Shown piece after piece: positions 43,491 through 54,027 of a stretch of DNA of 64,000 bases. Below the pieces are notes generated by a model. The model was not told where the DNA came from and searched no databases. It was given only the letters and a program-made list of their open reading frames with translations. This DNA is from an uncultured Selenomonadales bacterium. GTDB taxonomy: Bacteria > Bacillota > Negativicutes > Selenomonadales > Selenomonadaceae. The stretch is taken from the NCBI GenBank assembly GCA_900321035.1, contig ONUH01000009.1:1-64000 (forward strand), read 5' to 3'. Every line of letters begins with the position of its first letter. Position 1 is the stretch's first letter. A program made the position numbers and the translations under genes.

Positions 43491-45062
43491 ATGTCTTATT
43501 CATATTCGCAAGTTGATAAAGCCAATCTCAAATGGTTTCCGAAAGACAATGCGGCAAAAAGTTTGTTAGCCATTAATCTACGAGTAGGCGTATTACGTGG
43601 ATTGCATCCGTGTAACTTGAATTTTCGATATCCATTGAGTGTAATTGCAGGAAAAAATGGTTCTGGGAAATCAACTATTTTGGCAATGGCATGTTGCGCG
43701 TATCACAATACTGATACGGGCTATATCCCTTATGATAGAAAAAAGAGTTATTATACATTTAGCGATTTCTTCATTCAAACAGAAGATGAGGTAAAAGTCG
43801 AAGGAATAGAAATATCCTATTCGATATTATCAACAAAATGGAAAATAAAAAATTCCACAGAGTATCGTTCAGGGGTAGGGATTCAAACCAGAAAGAAAAA
43901 ACGGGGAGGAAAGTGGAATAAATATGAACGACGGTTAAAGCGAAATGTCATTTTTTCAGGAATCCAACGGATTGTCCCCCCTGGAGAACGAACATCAGAC
44001 AGAAACTCTATTGGCAGATTTCAATCAATAAAAATTCCAGAAGAAACACGACAAAAGATATTAGACATAGCAAGCAGAGTTTTAGGCAAAACATATACTA
44101 CACTTGATTTGAGAACGGTAAATAAAAGCCGCCTTTTTGTCGTTGACAGAAAACGGTCACATTATTCCGGGTTCAATATGGGCGCAGGAGAAAATGCTGT
44201 TTTTTCTTTGTTGATAGAATTCTTTTCCGCAGGAAGAAATGCTTTACTTGTAATTGACGAAATTGAATTGGGCCTCCACGAAGAAGCACAGCGCCGACTT
44301 GTCGAGGAATTGAAAATACTCTGTTTAGAATACCATAGCCAAATTATCTGTTCCACACATTCAGCGATTATCATTGATTCTGTTCCCCCCGAAGCGAGGT
44401 TTTATATTGATTCGACAGAAAACAATACTAATATTATTTCGGGAATATCGTCTGAATTCGCAACAGGAAAACTGTCTGGGGGGCGAACCAAGGAACTGAC
44501 AATTTTTGTGGAAGATGATATTGCTAAAGAAATAATAAAAAACACCTTACCTGTCGATTTACGGACACGAGTAGAAATAATGCCGATAGGGTCGGATCAG
44601 GCAGTGCTAAGGCAATTATGTGCCAACTATCGAGAGGAAAAGAATAATATAGCTATATTGGATGGTGATAAAAGAAAGATAAAGTCACAGTTAATCGAGC
44701 AATTCAAAAAATACTTAGAAACAACGAGAATTGATAATTGCGCAGAATGGATTGAATCCCATCTGTTCTTTTTGCCCGGTGAAGAATGGCCGGAAAAATT
44801 TTTAGTTTCTGCTGTGCAAAGTAACACACTTGAAAGCATAGCGCACAAATGGAATATACCAAAAGAAAGAGCAGAGGAGATACTGGATTCTGCTTTATTG
44901 GCAGGCAAGCATAATGAATTTCATAGTTTGCAAGAGGCTTTAGGAGCTTCAAGAGAGGTTATTATAGCGGATATAGTGACTAACTTAAAAAGTGAAACAA
45001 ATGTATTAAATACGATTTTCGATGTTGTCCAGACTGCGCTTGCTCCACAAAGCACAAATTAA
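43491..45062 (+). CDS. OLD-family ATPase with TOPRIM-like nuclease region
   Basis: 523 residues from the ATG at 43491 (AGAAGGGG 6 nt upstream). Walker A GKNGSGKS (54-61), Walker B LLVIDEIELGLH with D256/E257, and STHSAIIIDS switch follow the SMC/OLD ATPase pattern. The C-terminal part has FVEDD (E341) and ILDGDK (D391, D393), the acidic residues of an OLD-type TOPRIM nuclease. OLD proteins such as GajA defend against phage. No GajB/UvrD-like partner is adjacent. The gene is clearly more AT-rich than the surroundings, a sign of recent acquisition. Confidence 0.87.
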   Translation: MSYSYSQVDKANLKWFPKDNAAKSLLAINLRVGVLRGLHPCNLNFRYPLSVIAGKNGSGKSTILAMACCAYHNTDTGYIPYDRKKSYYTFSDFFIQTEDEVKVEGIEISYSILSTKWKIKNSTEYRSGVGIQTRKKKRGGKWNKYERRLKRNVIFSGIQRIVPPGERTSDRNSIGRFQSIKIPEETRQKILDIASRVLGKTYTTLDLRTVNKSRLFVVDRKRSHYSGFNMGAGENAVFSLLIEFFSAGRNALLVIDEIELGLHEEAQRRLVEELKILCLEYHSQIICSTHSAIIIDSVPPEARFYIDSTENNTNIISGISSEFATGKLSGGRTKELTIFVEDDIAKEIIKNTLPVDLRTRVEIMPIGSDQAVLRQLCANYREEKNNIAILDGDKRKIKSQLIEQFKKYLETTRIDNCAEWIESHLFFLPGEEWPEKFLVSAVQSNTLESIAHKWNIPKERAEEILDSALLAGKHNEFHSLQEALGASREVIIADIVTNLKSETNVLNTIFDVVQTALAPQSTN

Positions 45063-45070
45063 ATAACATG

Positions 45071-45110
45071 AAAAAACCTGCAAGACTTCAAATGTCTTGC
45101 AGGTTTTTTC
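45071..45110. terminator. Bidirectional terminator after OLD gene and mod gene
   Basis: AAAAAACCTGCAAGAC with GTCTTGCAGGTTTTTT around a 7-nt loop, between convergent genes. Confidence 0.94.
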
Positions 45111-45111
45111 G

Positions 45112-47136
45112 TTAACCTTTTATCGGGAAAATTGTCTCGTCTCCGCAAATGTTCCTGATTTTCAGGCGCAGCGGACGGCTCTCGGAAGCGATGGTTCCGT
45201 CCCAGAATTCCTTTTTCTTCACGCCGTTGATTGCGATATAGCCCAGCTTGTCGATCTTGATCTCGCTGTCGCTGTGCCATACGCCTTTTTCCGCGGTGCA
45301 GTCGAGGCTCAGGGCTTCGATGGCCTCCAAGCCTTCGGGGCTAAGCACGATGGGCTTCGGCGATCGGCGCGGATTCGCCTTGGCTTTTTCGTTGTGCTCG
45401 TGGATGCGCTGCATGACCCGGTCGCTGATGAAGTCGTCGATTCGCACCATATAAAAAAGATTTCCCTCGCCCGGCTCCGCCAGCGTGAAGTGCGCCGCGT
45501 CTTCCATGACGGCATCGTCCAGCAGCTCCTTGAGGTCGCGAAGCTCCACATCCATCAAGGTCTCGATGTTGTTCTCCTTGATGAAGTGGCGCATTTTCGT
45601 TTCGTCCTCGATGAGGTCGATATAGTAGAGGATGACGTTTTTCGTGTTGTCTGGGAGATCAGGCATCGCTTCGCGAAGCAGCCGGAACACCGTGTCATAG
45701 GTCAGAACTTTTGTGGTGCTGTCCTTGAGGTCGGGAAGCCAGACGGGCATGGCGCCCTTTTTCGGGTCAACGATGAAGCCCGCCCACGGCTCCCCGATTT
45801 CCTCGTCCGGCGGAAACATGCCGGGGAGCAGCTTTTTCAGCTTTTCCATCGTCTGCGTGGGGTTGCGGTAGAGGGCTACGCCGTCCTTCACTTCCATCAT
45901 GGAAAATTCCGCTTTCGCCGCCGCGAGACGGTCGCGGGCAATCTGCACGCTGTTCATCCCCACGTCCACATGGATGAAGCGCCGCCCGAGCCGCGCGGCT
46001 ACCGCCGCCGTCACGCCGCTGCCGCCGAAAAAGTCGGCGACCACCATGCCCTCGTCAGAGGAAGCTTTGATGATGCGCTCCAAAAGGGCTTCCGGCTTTT
46101 GGGTGGGATAGTCCACAGCTTCTTTAGCTCTTCCAGCGACATATGGTATATCTGTCCAATGATCTCCCAAGGGGACACCGGGCACTTCGTCCAAAAAAAT
46201 AATTCTACACCGTTTAATGGGATTCCCGTTTTTTCCTAAACGGATTCTTCCCTTGCTGCACGGAACATCCGTTTGAGGAGCATTCCATAATGCTTCCATT
46301 TTTTCAGGTTTCATACGCCATCGCGCAACAGTCCCATGAAAATCATATGCTTGCATTTTGCCTTGAGGGTCAAGCATATTTTCAACTTTATAATATCGTC
46401 CCGAGGGGGTTTTCTTCCACTCACTATCAATATAGTTATCGCTGTACGGCAAATATTGAATATTAAATCCGTAATCATTGCTTTTCGTATAAAAGAAAAT
46501 ACTATCTTTTACTTTTCCGTAGCTTGCAAAAGTATCATTATGTGAAGCTGTTCTGACCCATGTAATTTCATTTTTAAAATTATCTTCACCGAAAATTTCA
46601 TCCATCAATATCTTCACATAATGCCCGATATGCCAATCCAAGTGAACATAGATGCTTGCCGTTTCTTCCATGATACCGCGAATGGCGACGAGATTTTCAT
46701 ACATCCAATTCAAATATCGTTCCTTGTCCCATATATCGCCATACATTTTTTCTTCAAAGGCGCGTAAATCCTCGGCATCAAGCTCCTGTTGCGCCCGTGC
46801 CAACTTCTCCGCCTGTTTCGGGTTCTGCCGCAAATAGATTTTTTTCGCGTAGTCTGCGCCGGAGGCAAAGGGCGGGTCGATATAGACGAGATCGACTTTT
46901 TTTCGCTGGGCGTGAAGCCATGCGCAAGCGGAGACACATTCGCCTCGGATAATCAGATTGCCTGCCGCGTTTTTTCCGACGCGTTCTGTTTCTTCCGTTT
47001 CGTAATAAGGCATCCCGCGCCGCAGGCGGCGCTCCAGCCCTTCCTGCTCGTGGTAGCGCAGGGTACGGCGAAAATTATTGAGAATCGCCTGCCCCTCGAT
47101 GGGTTCGGGGTAGAAGGGGATGTATTTGATAGCCAT
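45112..47136 (-). CDS. mod: Type III restriction-modification methyltransferase subunit
   Basis: 674 residues from the ATG at 47136 (AGGAGG 6 nt upstream). Beta-class amino-methyltransferase order: motif IV DPPF at 87-90 ([12 protein letters not shown]), then motif [18 protein letters not shown] near 390. The long C-terminal part contains the target recognition region. Mod methylates adenine and guides Res. Base composition dips around 46.3-46.8 kb, probably the exchanged recognition domain. It lies downstream of a REP-like element that separates it from res. Confidence 0.92.
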   Translation of the reverse strand: MAIKYIPFYPEPIEGQAILNNFRRTLRYHEQEGLERRLRRGMPYYETEETERVGKNAAGNLIIRGECVSACAWLHAQRKKVDLVYIDPPFASGADYAKKIYLRQNPKQAEKLARAQQELDAEDLRAFEEKMYGDIWDKERYLNWMYENLVAIRGIMEETASIYVHLDWHIGHYVKILMDEIFGEDNFKNEITWVRTASHNDTFASYGKVKDSIFFYTKSNDYGFNIQYLPYSDNYIDSEWKKTPSGRYYKVENMLDPQGKMQAYDFHGTVARWRMKPEKMEALWNAPQTDVPCSKGRIRLGKNGNPIKRCRIIFLDEVPGVPLGDHWTDIPYVAGRAKEAVDYPTQKPEALLERIIKASSDEGMVVADFFGGSGVTAAVAARLGRRFIHVDVGMNSVQIARDRLAAAKAEFSMMEVKDGVALYRNPTQTMEKLKKLLPGMFPPDEEIGEPWAGFIVDPKKGAMPVWLPDLKDSTTKVLTYDTVFRLLREAMPDLPDNTKNVILYYIDLIEDETKMRHFIKENNIETLMDVELRDLKELLDDAVMEDAAHFTLAEPGEGNLFYMVRIDDFISDRVMQRIHEHNEKAKANPRRSPKPIVLSPEGLEAIEALSLDCTAEKGVWHSDSEIKIDKLGYIAINGVKKKEFWDGTIASESRPLRLKIRNICGDETIFPIKG

Positions 47137-47184
47137 AGTCGTCCTCCTTACGCGGCATTGAGTATATTTCAAATTTCTCGCAGA

Positions 47185-47286
47185 ACTCCCTCCGTCAGCC
47201 CTGCGGGCTGCCACCTCCCTCAAAGAGGGAGGCAATGCAAGCCCCCCTCTTTGAGGGGGGGTGGCAGCGAAGCTGATGGGGGGAGT
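47185..47286. repeat. REP-like palindrome between res and mod, copy 2
   Basis: ACTCCCTCCGTCAGCC at the left mirrors GGGGGGAGT at the right, with inner arms GGCTGCCACC/GGTGGCAGC and CCTCCCTCAAAGAGG. Same family as 41765..41853. It fills nearly the whole space between the two subunit genes. Confidence 0.8.
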
Positions 47287-47288
47287 CT

Positions 47289-50156
47289 TTACGCCGCAAA
47301 AAATTTCTGTATCGCAGCCCGTGTCTTTTGCTTCCGTTCCTCCGAGGTCAATTCGTCTTCCAAATATAGGTAGGAAAATTTCGGGTTCTGCTTTGAAAAT
47401 TCCTTCTCCATGAACGCGCGCCGTTTTTTGAATTTCGGATCACGAGCGTAGGGGCCGCCTTTCGTCTCCACGATGACGGCGCGGTCGATGGCTTTCCCTT
47501 TACGCCGCAGGATCAAAAAATCTGGCGTGTACGCGCCCACATAGGCCCAGTCGTCGCCCTCGGAGCGCCTCTCATAGCATTTGATATGAAGGTCTGTCAG
47601 CGTCTTGTCCCCGTTGTAGTAAACTTCAAGGTTCAACTCGCCGATTTCCGGCAGGGGCAATGTATCCTTCAAGAAGTCGATCTCGAGGTTGCTGTCCGTT
47701 CGATAGGGCAAATAATGGAAGGAGCGGTCTTTCTGCGGATGGGAGCCGTACTTCTCCCGCAGCGTTTGCGCAGCGGCTTTCATCCCTTCCTGTTCCAAAG
47801 ACGCTATCGTTGTTTGAATGTTCGACGGCAAAACAAATTCGCCTTTGTCGTCCTTGATGATGTTTTCCGTGACGGTGCGGCTTGGATAGTAGCGCTTTTC
47901 TTCGGTGGTCACGATTTCCGGCCTGAAATTGGAAACCGAGAGAAGGCTTGCGCTCTCCGGCAGCCATTCGCTCTTTTGGCGATAATGCCATTCTTCGGCG
48001 AAGGCGCGGCGGACGTTGGCTCGTACCAGACTGCCGATCAGATTTTTCTTGAAATATCGGGCGGCGCCGTCCGGCTCGGTAATTTTCGCAAAAAGCGCTT
48101 CGAGGCTTTTGCGGTGGTCAAGTAATGTATCCAGTGTGAGCGAGCCGCAGCTTTCCTTTTCGATCAGGGCCAGCCAGCCGAGAAAATGCGCGGCGAGGCG
48201 ATACGCGGCACCGTAATTGTTCTGCTCCTCGTGTAATACGTTTCCGAAAAGGTCTTGCTCCGAAAAGGTGTCGCCGCGAAAAACTTCCGGCGGGGCGGCC
48301 TTTCGGATTTCGGCGTCGACGTCTTTTGCTTCCCGAATGACGTCCACGGTGTATTCGACCTGGAACTGAAAGAATTTGACAGGGGGCAATTTCAGATACT
48401 CCATGCGGCTGTATCGGGGCAGGGTGACTTCGCCCGCGCCGGTTCCCTTTTGAAATTCCTCCACGTTGATATGATGCTGCTTTTGGAGCTGGTCGTTCAG
48501 GAGCTTGCCGTTTTCCCCGTTCAGATAGATGAGGGCAGTCTCGGGCACTCCCTTCACGACCTGGCGCAAGCAGCGGCAGCTCGTTTGCAGCACCATATTC
48601 TGCGGGCAGGCGCCCTTTTGCGAAAGGACGACGCCCGTAAGGCTCCGGCAATCCCAACCTTCTTTCCCGATTTGAACAAGCAGGACGACGCGCACAGCGG
48701 AAAGCGCAGTGTCAAGGGACTGGAAAGCGAGCCGCGCCCCTTCGGGAGCAGGATACGCCTTGTTGCCGTCATGGAATTTCAAAATGGCGGCGGAGGGATC
48801 GAGGCCATAGGCGCGAACGACACGCTCCGCCAACGGATAAACGCGCTCCTCCAACGTCTCGATTGTTCCGCAGTAAATGGCGATTTTTGCCCAAGTGCCG
48901 TCTTCGTAACGCGTGTCTTTATGGACATCAAAAAATTCCCGAAGCCCCGCTTCCACGATGGCGTCGCTTTCCATGCCTGCGGCTGCGAGTTTCACGACAG
49001 GACGTTTCAGGAAATTGCCGATGCCGTCCACAAGACGGTAATAGTAAACGATGGAAGGAATTTCTTTGCATTTGACGGAAATCCCCGGCGCGGGCGTGAG
49101 GGTTTCCGCTTTCGCGAGATAAGGCGTGCCGGAAAAGCCGACGACGGCATTGATGTCGGTCGCCGGATTTGCCGCCCAATGATTGACGACGCCGCGCAGC
49201 TTGATTTCATCGTCGGATGCGTGATGCACCTCGTCGATGAAAATGGCGAGCCCGGGCAGCTTGCCGAGACGGCTCCGTAGCTCGTTGGCCTGACGCTCCT
49301 TTTCGTCCTCCGACTCCTCAAAGAGCTTTGCCATGCCGTTTTCTACGGCAACGCGGTCAAGAATGACTTTTTCGGCGTTGGTGATGGCGACGAGGCCCAT
49401 GAGATCGGGATCGTTCTGGTAGAGAGAGATTTTTTGCACGTTTGGGTTTTTGGTGCGATTGGATCGACTGGCGGATTTTGGCTGGTCGAGAATCTCGAAT
49501 TTCAAGAGGTTGCGCACCTGCGACGCCGAATCTTCCGGCAGCACCCACGCGGGATCGAATTGCTCCATCGTTTTGAGGCTCGGCACGACGGAAGATTTCA
49601 AGCCGGAGGGCGCGAGCACGAGAAAATTATGAGCGAACAGCTTGCTTTCTGGATTTGCAAGGGCGAAATGGAGATCGAGACAGATAAACGCGGCCATGAG
49701 CCATGTCTTGCCCGCGCCCATCGGCAGGCTGAACAGGTATTCCGTATAATCGTTGGCACCGAAAAGCTGCCGGAAAATGGCTTCGGCGTCGACGGCGGAA
49801 GGGTTATTCATCACCGTGTCGGCCAATCCCTGGGCGAGCATTTTCCCTGCGTCGTCCGTCTGCCGGGAAAACTCCAAAAGGGCAATATGCGCCGGATGCG
49901 TTTCGAGGAAGTTGCGAGCGGCCGTCGGCAATGGCAGGGGATCGAGGCCAAGGGAATTGAGGAACCCGTCCGAGAGAAGCCGTGCCAACGGGCGGTTGTC
50001 TGCGGCAAGCTTCAAATAAAGCCAAGTCTTGACAGCCTCGATTTGCGCGTCCCGAAGCACACCGCGTTTTTCCATGTGGCGCACAATGGAAAGCGCCGTG
50101 CAATCGGGAGAAGAAAACCAGGCGTCCCGAGCGGCGGCAATCATTCGATGAAACAT
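47289..50156 (-). CDS. res: Type III restriction enzyme, helicase-nuclease subunit
   Basis: 955 residues. Superfamily 2 helicase: Walker [12 protein letters not shown] (145-155), DEAD-like [12 protein letters not shown] near 312-320, and motif VI region TSCRCLRQV near 535. At the C-terminus a PD-(D/E)XK nuclease core shows [12 protein letters not shown] then AVIVETKGG, around 890-915. Length and order are typical of Res. It precedes mod on the same strand, the reverse of the commonest mod-res order, with the REP-like palindrome between them. Confidence 0.92.
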   Translation of the reverse strand: MFHRMIAAARDAWFSSPDCTALSIVRHMEKRGVLRDAQIEAVKTWLYLKLAADNRPLARLLSDGFLNSLGLDPLPLPTAARNFLETHPAHIALLEFSRQTDDAGKMLAQGLADTVMNNPSAVDAEAIFRQLFGANDYTEYLFSLPMGAGKTWLMAAFICLDLHFALANPESKLFAHNFLVLAPSGLKSSVVPSLKTMEQFDPAWVLPEDSASQVRNLLKFEILDQPKSASRSNRTKNPNVQKISLYQNDPDLMGLVAITNAEKVILDRVAVENGMAKLFEESEDEKERQANELRSRLGKLPGLAIFIDEVHHASDDEIKLRGVVNHWAANPATDINAVVGFSGTPYLAKAETLTPAPGISVKCKEIPSIVYYYRLVDGIGNFLKRPVVKLAAAGMESDAIVEAGLREFFDVHKDTRYEDGTWAKIAIYCGTIETLEERVYPLAERVVRAYGLDPSAAILKFHDGNKAYPAPEGARLAFQSLDTALSAVRVVLLVQIGKEGWDCRSLTGVVLSQKGACPQNMVLQTSCRCLRQVVKGVPETALIYLNGENGKLLNDQLQKQHHINVEEFQKGTGAGEVTLPRYSRMEYLKLPPVKFFQFQVEYTVDVIREAKDVDAEIRKAAPPEVFRGDTFSEQDLFGNVLHEEQNNYGAAYRLAAHFLGWLALIEKESCGSLTLDTLLDHRKSLEALFAKITEPDGAARYFKKNLIGSLVRANVRRAFAEEWHYRQKSEWLPESASLLSVSNFRPEIVTTEEKRYYPSRTVTENIIKDDKGEFVLPSNIQTTIASLEQEGMKAAAQTLREKYGSHPQKDRSFHYLPYRTDSNLEIDFLKDTLPLPEIGELNLEVYYNGDKTLTDLHIKCYERRSEGDDWAYVGAYTPDFLILRRKGKAIDRAVIVETKGGPYARDPKFKKRRAFMEKEFSKQNPKFSYLYLEDELTSEERKQKTRAAIQKFFAA

Positions 50157-50246
50157 TTTACGACTCCTAAAAAGAAATTTTGTTCTATTATAACATATTT
50201 GTTTTCATGCGTGTTAGTTCCTGACGTTTTTCGATGAAACTTAATC

Positions 50247-51161
50247 TCATCCGTGCCCTATTCCCAGCATATCCAGCAATCGCTTGAACGTATCCTGCCC
50301 GTCGAGGCAAACGTCGGCCAGGCGTTCCTTTTCTTTCGGCCATTCGGTCAGTCCTTGATAATAGAAGTGTTTTTTCGCGTCCTCGATCAGGAACGGGACG
50401 ATGTTGTGCCGCAAACATTCTTTCAGCGCGATGAGGCGTCCCACGCGGCCGTTTCCGTCCTGGAACGGGTGGATGTGCTCGAAGATCGCGTGCAGTTCGA
50501 TGACGTTCTGGATGGTAACGGCCTTGCGCGCGTTGTAGATTTCGAGCAATATGCGCATTCGTTCCGGCACGTCCTCCGGTTTTGTCGTTTCCCGCCCGCC
50601 CACGAGATTCGCCCTCTTTTTGTAGTCGCCTATGGCGAACCACGGGAGCTGCGCGTCTTTCGTGTCGTGTTTCAGGATATAGTGCAGGCGCTTGACGAGG
50701 GCTTCCGTCAGAGGTTCCTCCGCTGTGTCAATGATATAGTCGACGGCGCGGAAGTGGTGGATCGTTTCCAGAACGTCGTCCACGGGAATGCCGTCCCCTG
50801 CCGGAATCGTATCGATCTCGAAAATCATCCGCGTCTGCGCCTCGGTCAGTCGGCTGCCTTCGATGCGGTTGGAGTTGTAGGTCATGCGCACCTGCAGTTC
50901 CTGGTAGAGGCCGCCGGAAATGGCCGCGTCTTTTTCGTCCCGCAAGATTTGCAAAATGGCGTTGTCCGAGATTTCACGGCAGAGTTCGTCTGCGCCGCAG
51001 CCGAGACGGGCGGCGAGTTTTTCCAACGTTTTCTTTGACAGCTTTTCCCCTTTGGAGATTTTCGCGATGGTCCGGGAGGAAATCCCGAGTTCCGCCGCCA
51101 AAGCGGTCTTTGTCAGTCCTGCCGCTTTCAGGCGTTTGTTGAGCGGTTCGTAAGAGATCAT
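50247..51161 (-). CDS. fic: Fic-domain AMP-transferase with N-terminal HTH
   Basis: 304 residues. An XRE-type helix-turn-helix fills 1-60 (TKTALAAELGISSRTIAKIS). The Fic core has HPFQDGNGRVGR at 231-242 with catalytic H231 intact. An upstream SNRIEG (97-102) matches the (S/T)xxxE(G/N) inhibitory motif, placing it in the self-inhibited class. Fic enzymes transfer AMP from ATP to target hydroxyls. The HTH suggests autoregulation of its own promoter. It lies beside the type III system, as Fic genes often do in defence clusters. Confidence 0.93.
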   Translation of the reverse strand: MISYEPLNKRLKAAGLTKTALAAELGISSRTIAKISKGEKLSKKTLEKLAARLGCGADELCREISDNAILQILRDEKDAAISGGLYQELQVRMTYNSNRIEGSRLTEAQTRMIFEIDTIPAGDGIPVDDVLETIHHFRAVDYIIDTAEEPLTEALVKRLHYILKHDTKDAQLPWFAIGDYKKRANLVGGRETTKPEDVPERMRILLEIYNARKAVTIQNVIELHAIFEHIHPFQDGNGRVGRLIALKECLRHNIVPFLIEDAKKHFYYQGLTEWPKEKERLADVCLDGQDTFKRLLDMLGIGHG

Positions 51162-51270
51162 GGCGCGCGCTCCTTTCCTTTACATATTTTATTTTATAGA
51201 ATGGCAAAAGTAAAGGCTTTATGGCAGATTGATGTAAAAAAGTAAAGGTGTGGAAATCTGCGGCAAAATA

Positions 51271-51304
51271 AAACTCCCGCAAGACGCTGCTCTGCGGGAG
51301 TTTT
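51271..51304 (-). terminator. Terminator after exported protein gene
   Basis: AAAACTCCCGCA and TGCGGGAGTTTT around a 10-nt loop, just past the stop at 51322. Confidence 0.9.
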
Positions 51305-51321
51305 GTTTTGCACGGATAGTA

Positions 51322-52170
51322 TTAGAAGGCTTTGGGCAAAGGCTGTTTGGCGGCGTATTCTATGAGCGGCACGAGGTCGAAGACGCAGCTGTTCGCCGCG
51401 TCGCCTTCGGCCTGGATGTTCAGGCGCTCCTTGGAGGCGTATTTTACATAGAGGTAATAGCCGGGACGATAGACGTTGTTCTTCTTGTGGTAGCCGTTGT
51501 ACTGGATGACGCCCTGATCCTCCAAGAGCTGCGCCAGTCCGGCGACGTATTCCTCGCTGACTTCCTGGTTGAAGTCCATGGCGACGTAGGAGTCGCCCAT
51601 GATGCGGAAGCTCATTTTGTACGTGCCGTCCTGCTGCTCGATCTCCCAGCTGTAATGCCCGCTCTGCCATTCGTCGGGCAGGCCGTAGGAGCCGCCGTAG
51701 TTTCGGAAGACGAGGGAAAATTGCCGGATTTCCTTCGAGTCGATGGTTTTCGGCGCGTCCTTGGAGAGGTCCTGAATCTCCAACTCTTTCGCCAGCATAT
51801 CTTCCCGCACGAAGCGGTATCGGTGCGGATCGGTGTCGAAGACGATTTCCGACGCTTCCAGGCTGCCGTCGTCGCGTACGCGAATCTCGGTCATCATGCC
51901 AAAGTCATGCAGGTTCTTATCCGAGTTCACCAGATACGTCATGTCGTCCGAGGTCCTCACCCGGAATTTGAAGGTTTCCGACCATTTCCCATACGTCACG
52001 GTGAATTGGTCTCCGGAAATGTCCAGCGTCGTCTTGCTGTTCACATCCACCCAATGCCCCTCTAATTCGCCGGCTTTTCCGGCGCTGCTCGCGCACCCGA
52101 GGCAGAGGAGCATCAGCGCCAGCAATACTATGGCAACGTATCCCATTCGTTTCATCGCTCCCTTTTGCAT
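51322..52170 (-). CDS. Exported, possibly lipid-anchored protein of unknown function
   Basis: 282 residues from the ATG at 52170 (GAGGGGG 6 nt upstream). A hydrophobic signal (VAIVLLALMLLCLGC) ends with a cysteine that is a non-ideal lipobox because the -3 residue is cysteine. The mature part begins ELEGHWVDVNSKTTLDISGD, resembling lipocalin-like or copper-resistance 'NlpE-like' beta folds seen in small lipoproteins. The remainder is not recognised. Monocistronic with its own terminator. Confidence 0.72.
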   Translation of the reverse strand: MQKGAMKRMGYVAIVLLALMLLCLGCASSAGKAGELEGHWVDVNSKTTLDISGDQFTVTYGKWSETFKFRVRTSDDMTYLVNSDKNLHDFGMMTEIRVRDDGSLEASEIVFDTDPHRYRFVREDMLAKELEIQDLSKDAPKTIDSKEIRQFSLVFRNYGGSYGLPDEWQSGHYSWEIEQQDGTYKMSFRIMGDSYVAMDFNQEVSEEYVAGLAQLLEDQGVIQYNGYHKKNNVYRPGYYLYVKYASKERLNIQAEGDAANSCVFDLVPLIEYAAKQPLPKAF

Positions 52171-52273
52171 CCGAATCCCCCTCTTTTCCGTGAATAGAAA
52201 CAAAAATCGAGAACGAAATGCAGCTTTGAAAAACACTTCACCCGTTTATCATAACATAAATCGCGTTGAACCC

Positions 52274-53260
52274 TTATCGCAACCGCAATGCAGAATTCTT
52301 TTGCAAATCATTTATCATGGGTACGTACAGCGCCATATCGTCCATCTCTGAGATGGCAGTCGTCCTTTTGCCGCCGTCCTTGCTGGAGCCTCCGCAATGG
52401 AATATCCTCTGCGCCGCTTGGCCATAGTCCAACACGATGAAACGGTCGTGATATTTTCCGCCTGTTTTCTTGAATACTATATGGACATGGGGATATTCCC
52501 GGCGAAATTCGTCATACTCAGCGAGGGAAAGGCCATTGCCAATGTTGTCGCTGAATATGGTCACTGTGACCGATTTGTTGATTCCTTTGAGAAGGAGCAG
52601 ACTCTTGAGGCCGATGTAATTATCCACGATATAAATGCTTTTTTGCGCCTGCTTGTAAATACCGGAATACGCGACGGATGCTTCCACAATTTGCCCCGCC
52701 ATAAAGAGGTACTCTTTCCCTGCGGCAACGTCCATGAAGTTCTGCATGAAATCCGCCAAGTCGTCCTTGGTGGCAGTGTTTTGTAGCTGCTTTTCCATAT
52801 TGCGGATGCTGTCCGTGTTTTCCTGCGTCTGCATGGCAAGGCGCAAGAATTCTTGGCGGCCAATTTGCCCGTGGCTGTCGGACAGGTAGTCTTTCATGCG
52901 CTTGAACAGGCGAATGAGCGATTTGCTCTGCCGTGTGGCAAGATCGCCTTTCAGGACAGTCATTAGCATATAGATACCCTGCTCCGTGAAAGCGTGTGGG
53001 AGATACCGTGCGCCGCCCCAACTTGAGGTCAAAAAATTTGACCTCAAGTTTTCCGTTTCCTCTTTTGTCAGTTGGAACCGGAAATCCTCATCGAATTTTT
53101 GGATGTTGTTCTTTACCTGCTGATTAAAGGTCTTGGTAGTGTATCCGTAGATTTTCGCCAAATCCACGTCCAGCATGACTCTCTGTCCACGAATCGTGTA
53201 GATTTTGTCCTTGATGGATTCCTCGGACAAAATAATTGGGGCATCCTCGGCATTTTTCAT
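52274..53260 (-). CDS. ORF6N-domain protein with PLD-like C-terminus
   Basis: 328 residues. The ORF6N DNA-binding domain is at about 15-120 (IYTIRGQRVMLDVDLAKIYG, then LPHAFTEQGIYMLMTVLKG). A central coiled region (about 140-180) leads to a PLD-like fold: IYIVDNYIGLKSLLLL and KYHDRFIVLD with the H.D...(D) pattern near 270-280. Proteins of this type are phage-derived regulators often found with mobile elements. No other phage gene is next to it. Confidence 0.85.
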   Translation of the reverse strand: MKNAEDAPIILSEESIKDKIYTIRGQRVMLDVDLAKIYGYTTKTFNQQVKNNIQKFDEDFRFQLTKEETENLRSNFLTSSWGGARYLPHAFTEQGIYMLMTVLKGDLATRQSKSLIRLFKRMKDYLSDSHGQIGRQEFLRLAMQTQENTDSIRNMEKQLQNTATKDDLADFMQNFMDVAAGKEYLFMAGQIVEASVAYSGIYKQAQKSIYIVDNYIGLKSLLLLKGINKSVTVTIFSDNIGNGLSLAEYDEFRREYPHVHIVFKKTGGKYHDRFIVLDYGQAAQRIFHCGGSSKDGGKRTTAISEMDDMALYVPMINDLQKNSALRLR

Positions 53261-53407
53261 TCATCGGTCCTCCCCGTGTACGCAATCTTGGCTTTCGCAT
53301 CACATCCATGCGTCGGGCGCCTTGCACACGCTCCTGCACGATTGCTTTTTCCGATGTGCATAGTATACCATATTCTCGGATTCAAGGGGATGGAAATCCG
53401 CAGCGAA

Positions 53408-53447
53408 AAATGAGCCATGCAGGTATTTCAACCGGCATGGCTCATTT
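53408..53447 (-). terminator. Terminator after DnaA-domain-I-like gene
   Basis: AAATGAGCCATGC and GCATGGCTCATTT around a 14-nt loop with a T run on the minus strand. Confidence 0.85.
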
Positions 53448-53535
53448 CGTTTGGAGATTATCGGTTTTTTACAACGTCCCGATTTCACGCTATCGCTCCG
53501 TGGGAGTCTTCACTGCATTCGTTTTTAGGTTTGTC

Positions 53536-53838
53536 TCAGCCCACCACGCGCACGTATTTGACGCCGAAGGCTTCCTTCAGCGCGCCGATGCAGTCGCGCT
53601 CGATGAAGGAGCGGTGCATGGCATTGGTGACGATCAGAAGGGCTTCGCCGCTCTTCGAGAGGTTTTCCACCTTTGCGAAGCTGCGGTCAAAGACTTCCTT
53701 CGGCAGGAGCTCGCGGAGCTTGGCGAGGCAGCCGCTGAGGGCGGGCTTTTCCTCGGCGATGCGCTCCTCCAGCGGGCGCATGACCTCGGCGGAGAGGGTG
53801 TTGTCCATTCCCCATTCGTGTTTGGTTTCGGCGTACAT
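53536..53838 (-). CDS. Small protein resembling DnaA domain I
   Basis: 100 residues, ATG with AGGAGG 8 nt upstream. Residues 35-100 align by eye with the DnaA N-terminal interaction domain: CLAKLRELLPKEVFDRSF, then LLIVTNAMHRSFIERDC, then IGALKEAFG, matching the LPxxxFxxW ... L.L..PN.F...W pattern of DnaA. The rest of DnaA (AAA+ and DNA-binding domains) is missing. The first ~30 residues are unlike DnaA. A regulator that competes for DnaA or helicase contacts is conceivable. The similarity is moderate and was not tested. Confidence 0.5.
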   Translation of the reverse strand: MYAETKHEWGMDNTLSAEVMRPLEERIAEEKPALSGCLAKLRELLPKEVFDRSFAKVENLSKSGEALLIVTNAMHRSFIERDCIGALKEAFGVKYVRVVG

Positions 53839-53980
53839 AAGCGATTCCTCCTTTTAATGAATCTTCGGGAGAAAGCACTGATTCCTTGGCCGGAGCCCCG
53901 GCAAATGAATCAATGCTCTCTATGTTCATATTATATCATAGGGAACGGGATTCGCGCCACAAAAACATTTGTGCAGTAAA

Positions 53981-54026
53981 GAAAAGCTCCCGCACGGCAT
54001 GGCGCCCTGCGGGAACTCTGTTTTTC
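53981..54026 (-). terminator. Terminator after 54028..54966 gene
   Basis: GCTCCCGCA and TGCGGGAAC around a 14-nt loop directly past the stop codon. Confidence 0.75.
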
Positions 54027-54027
54027 C

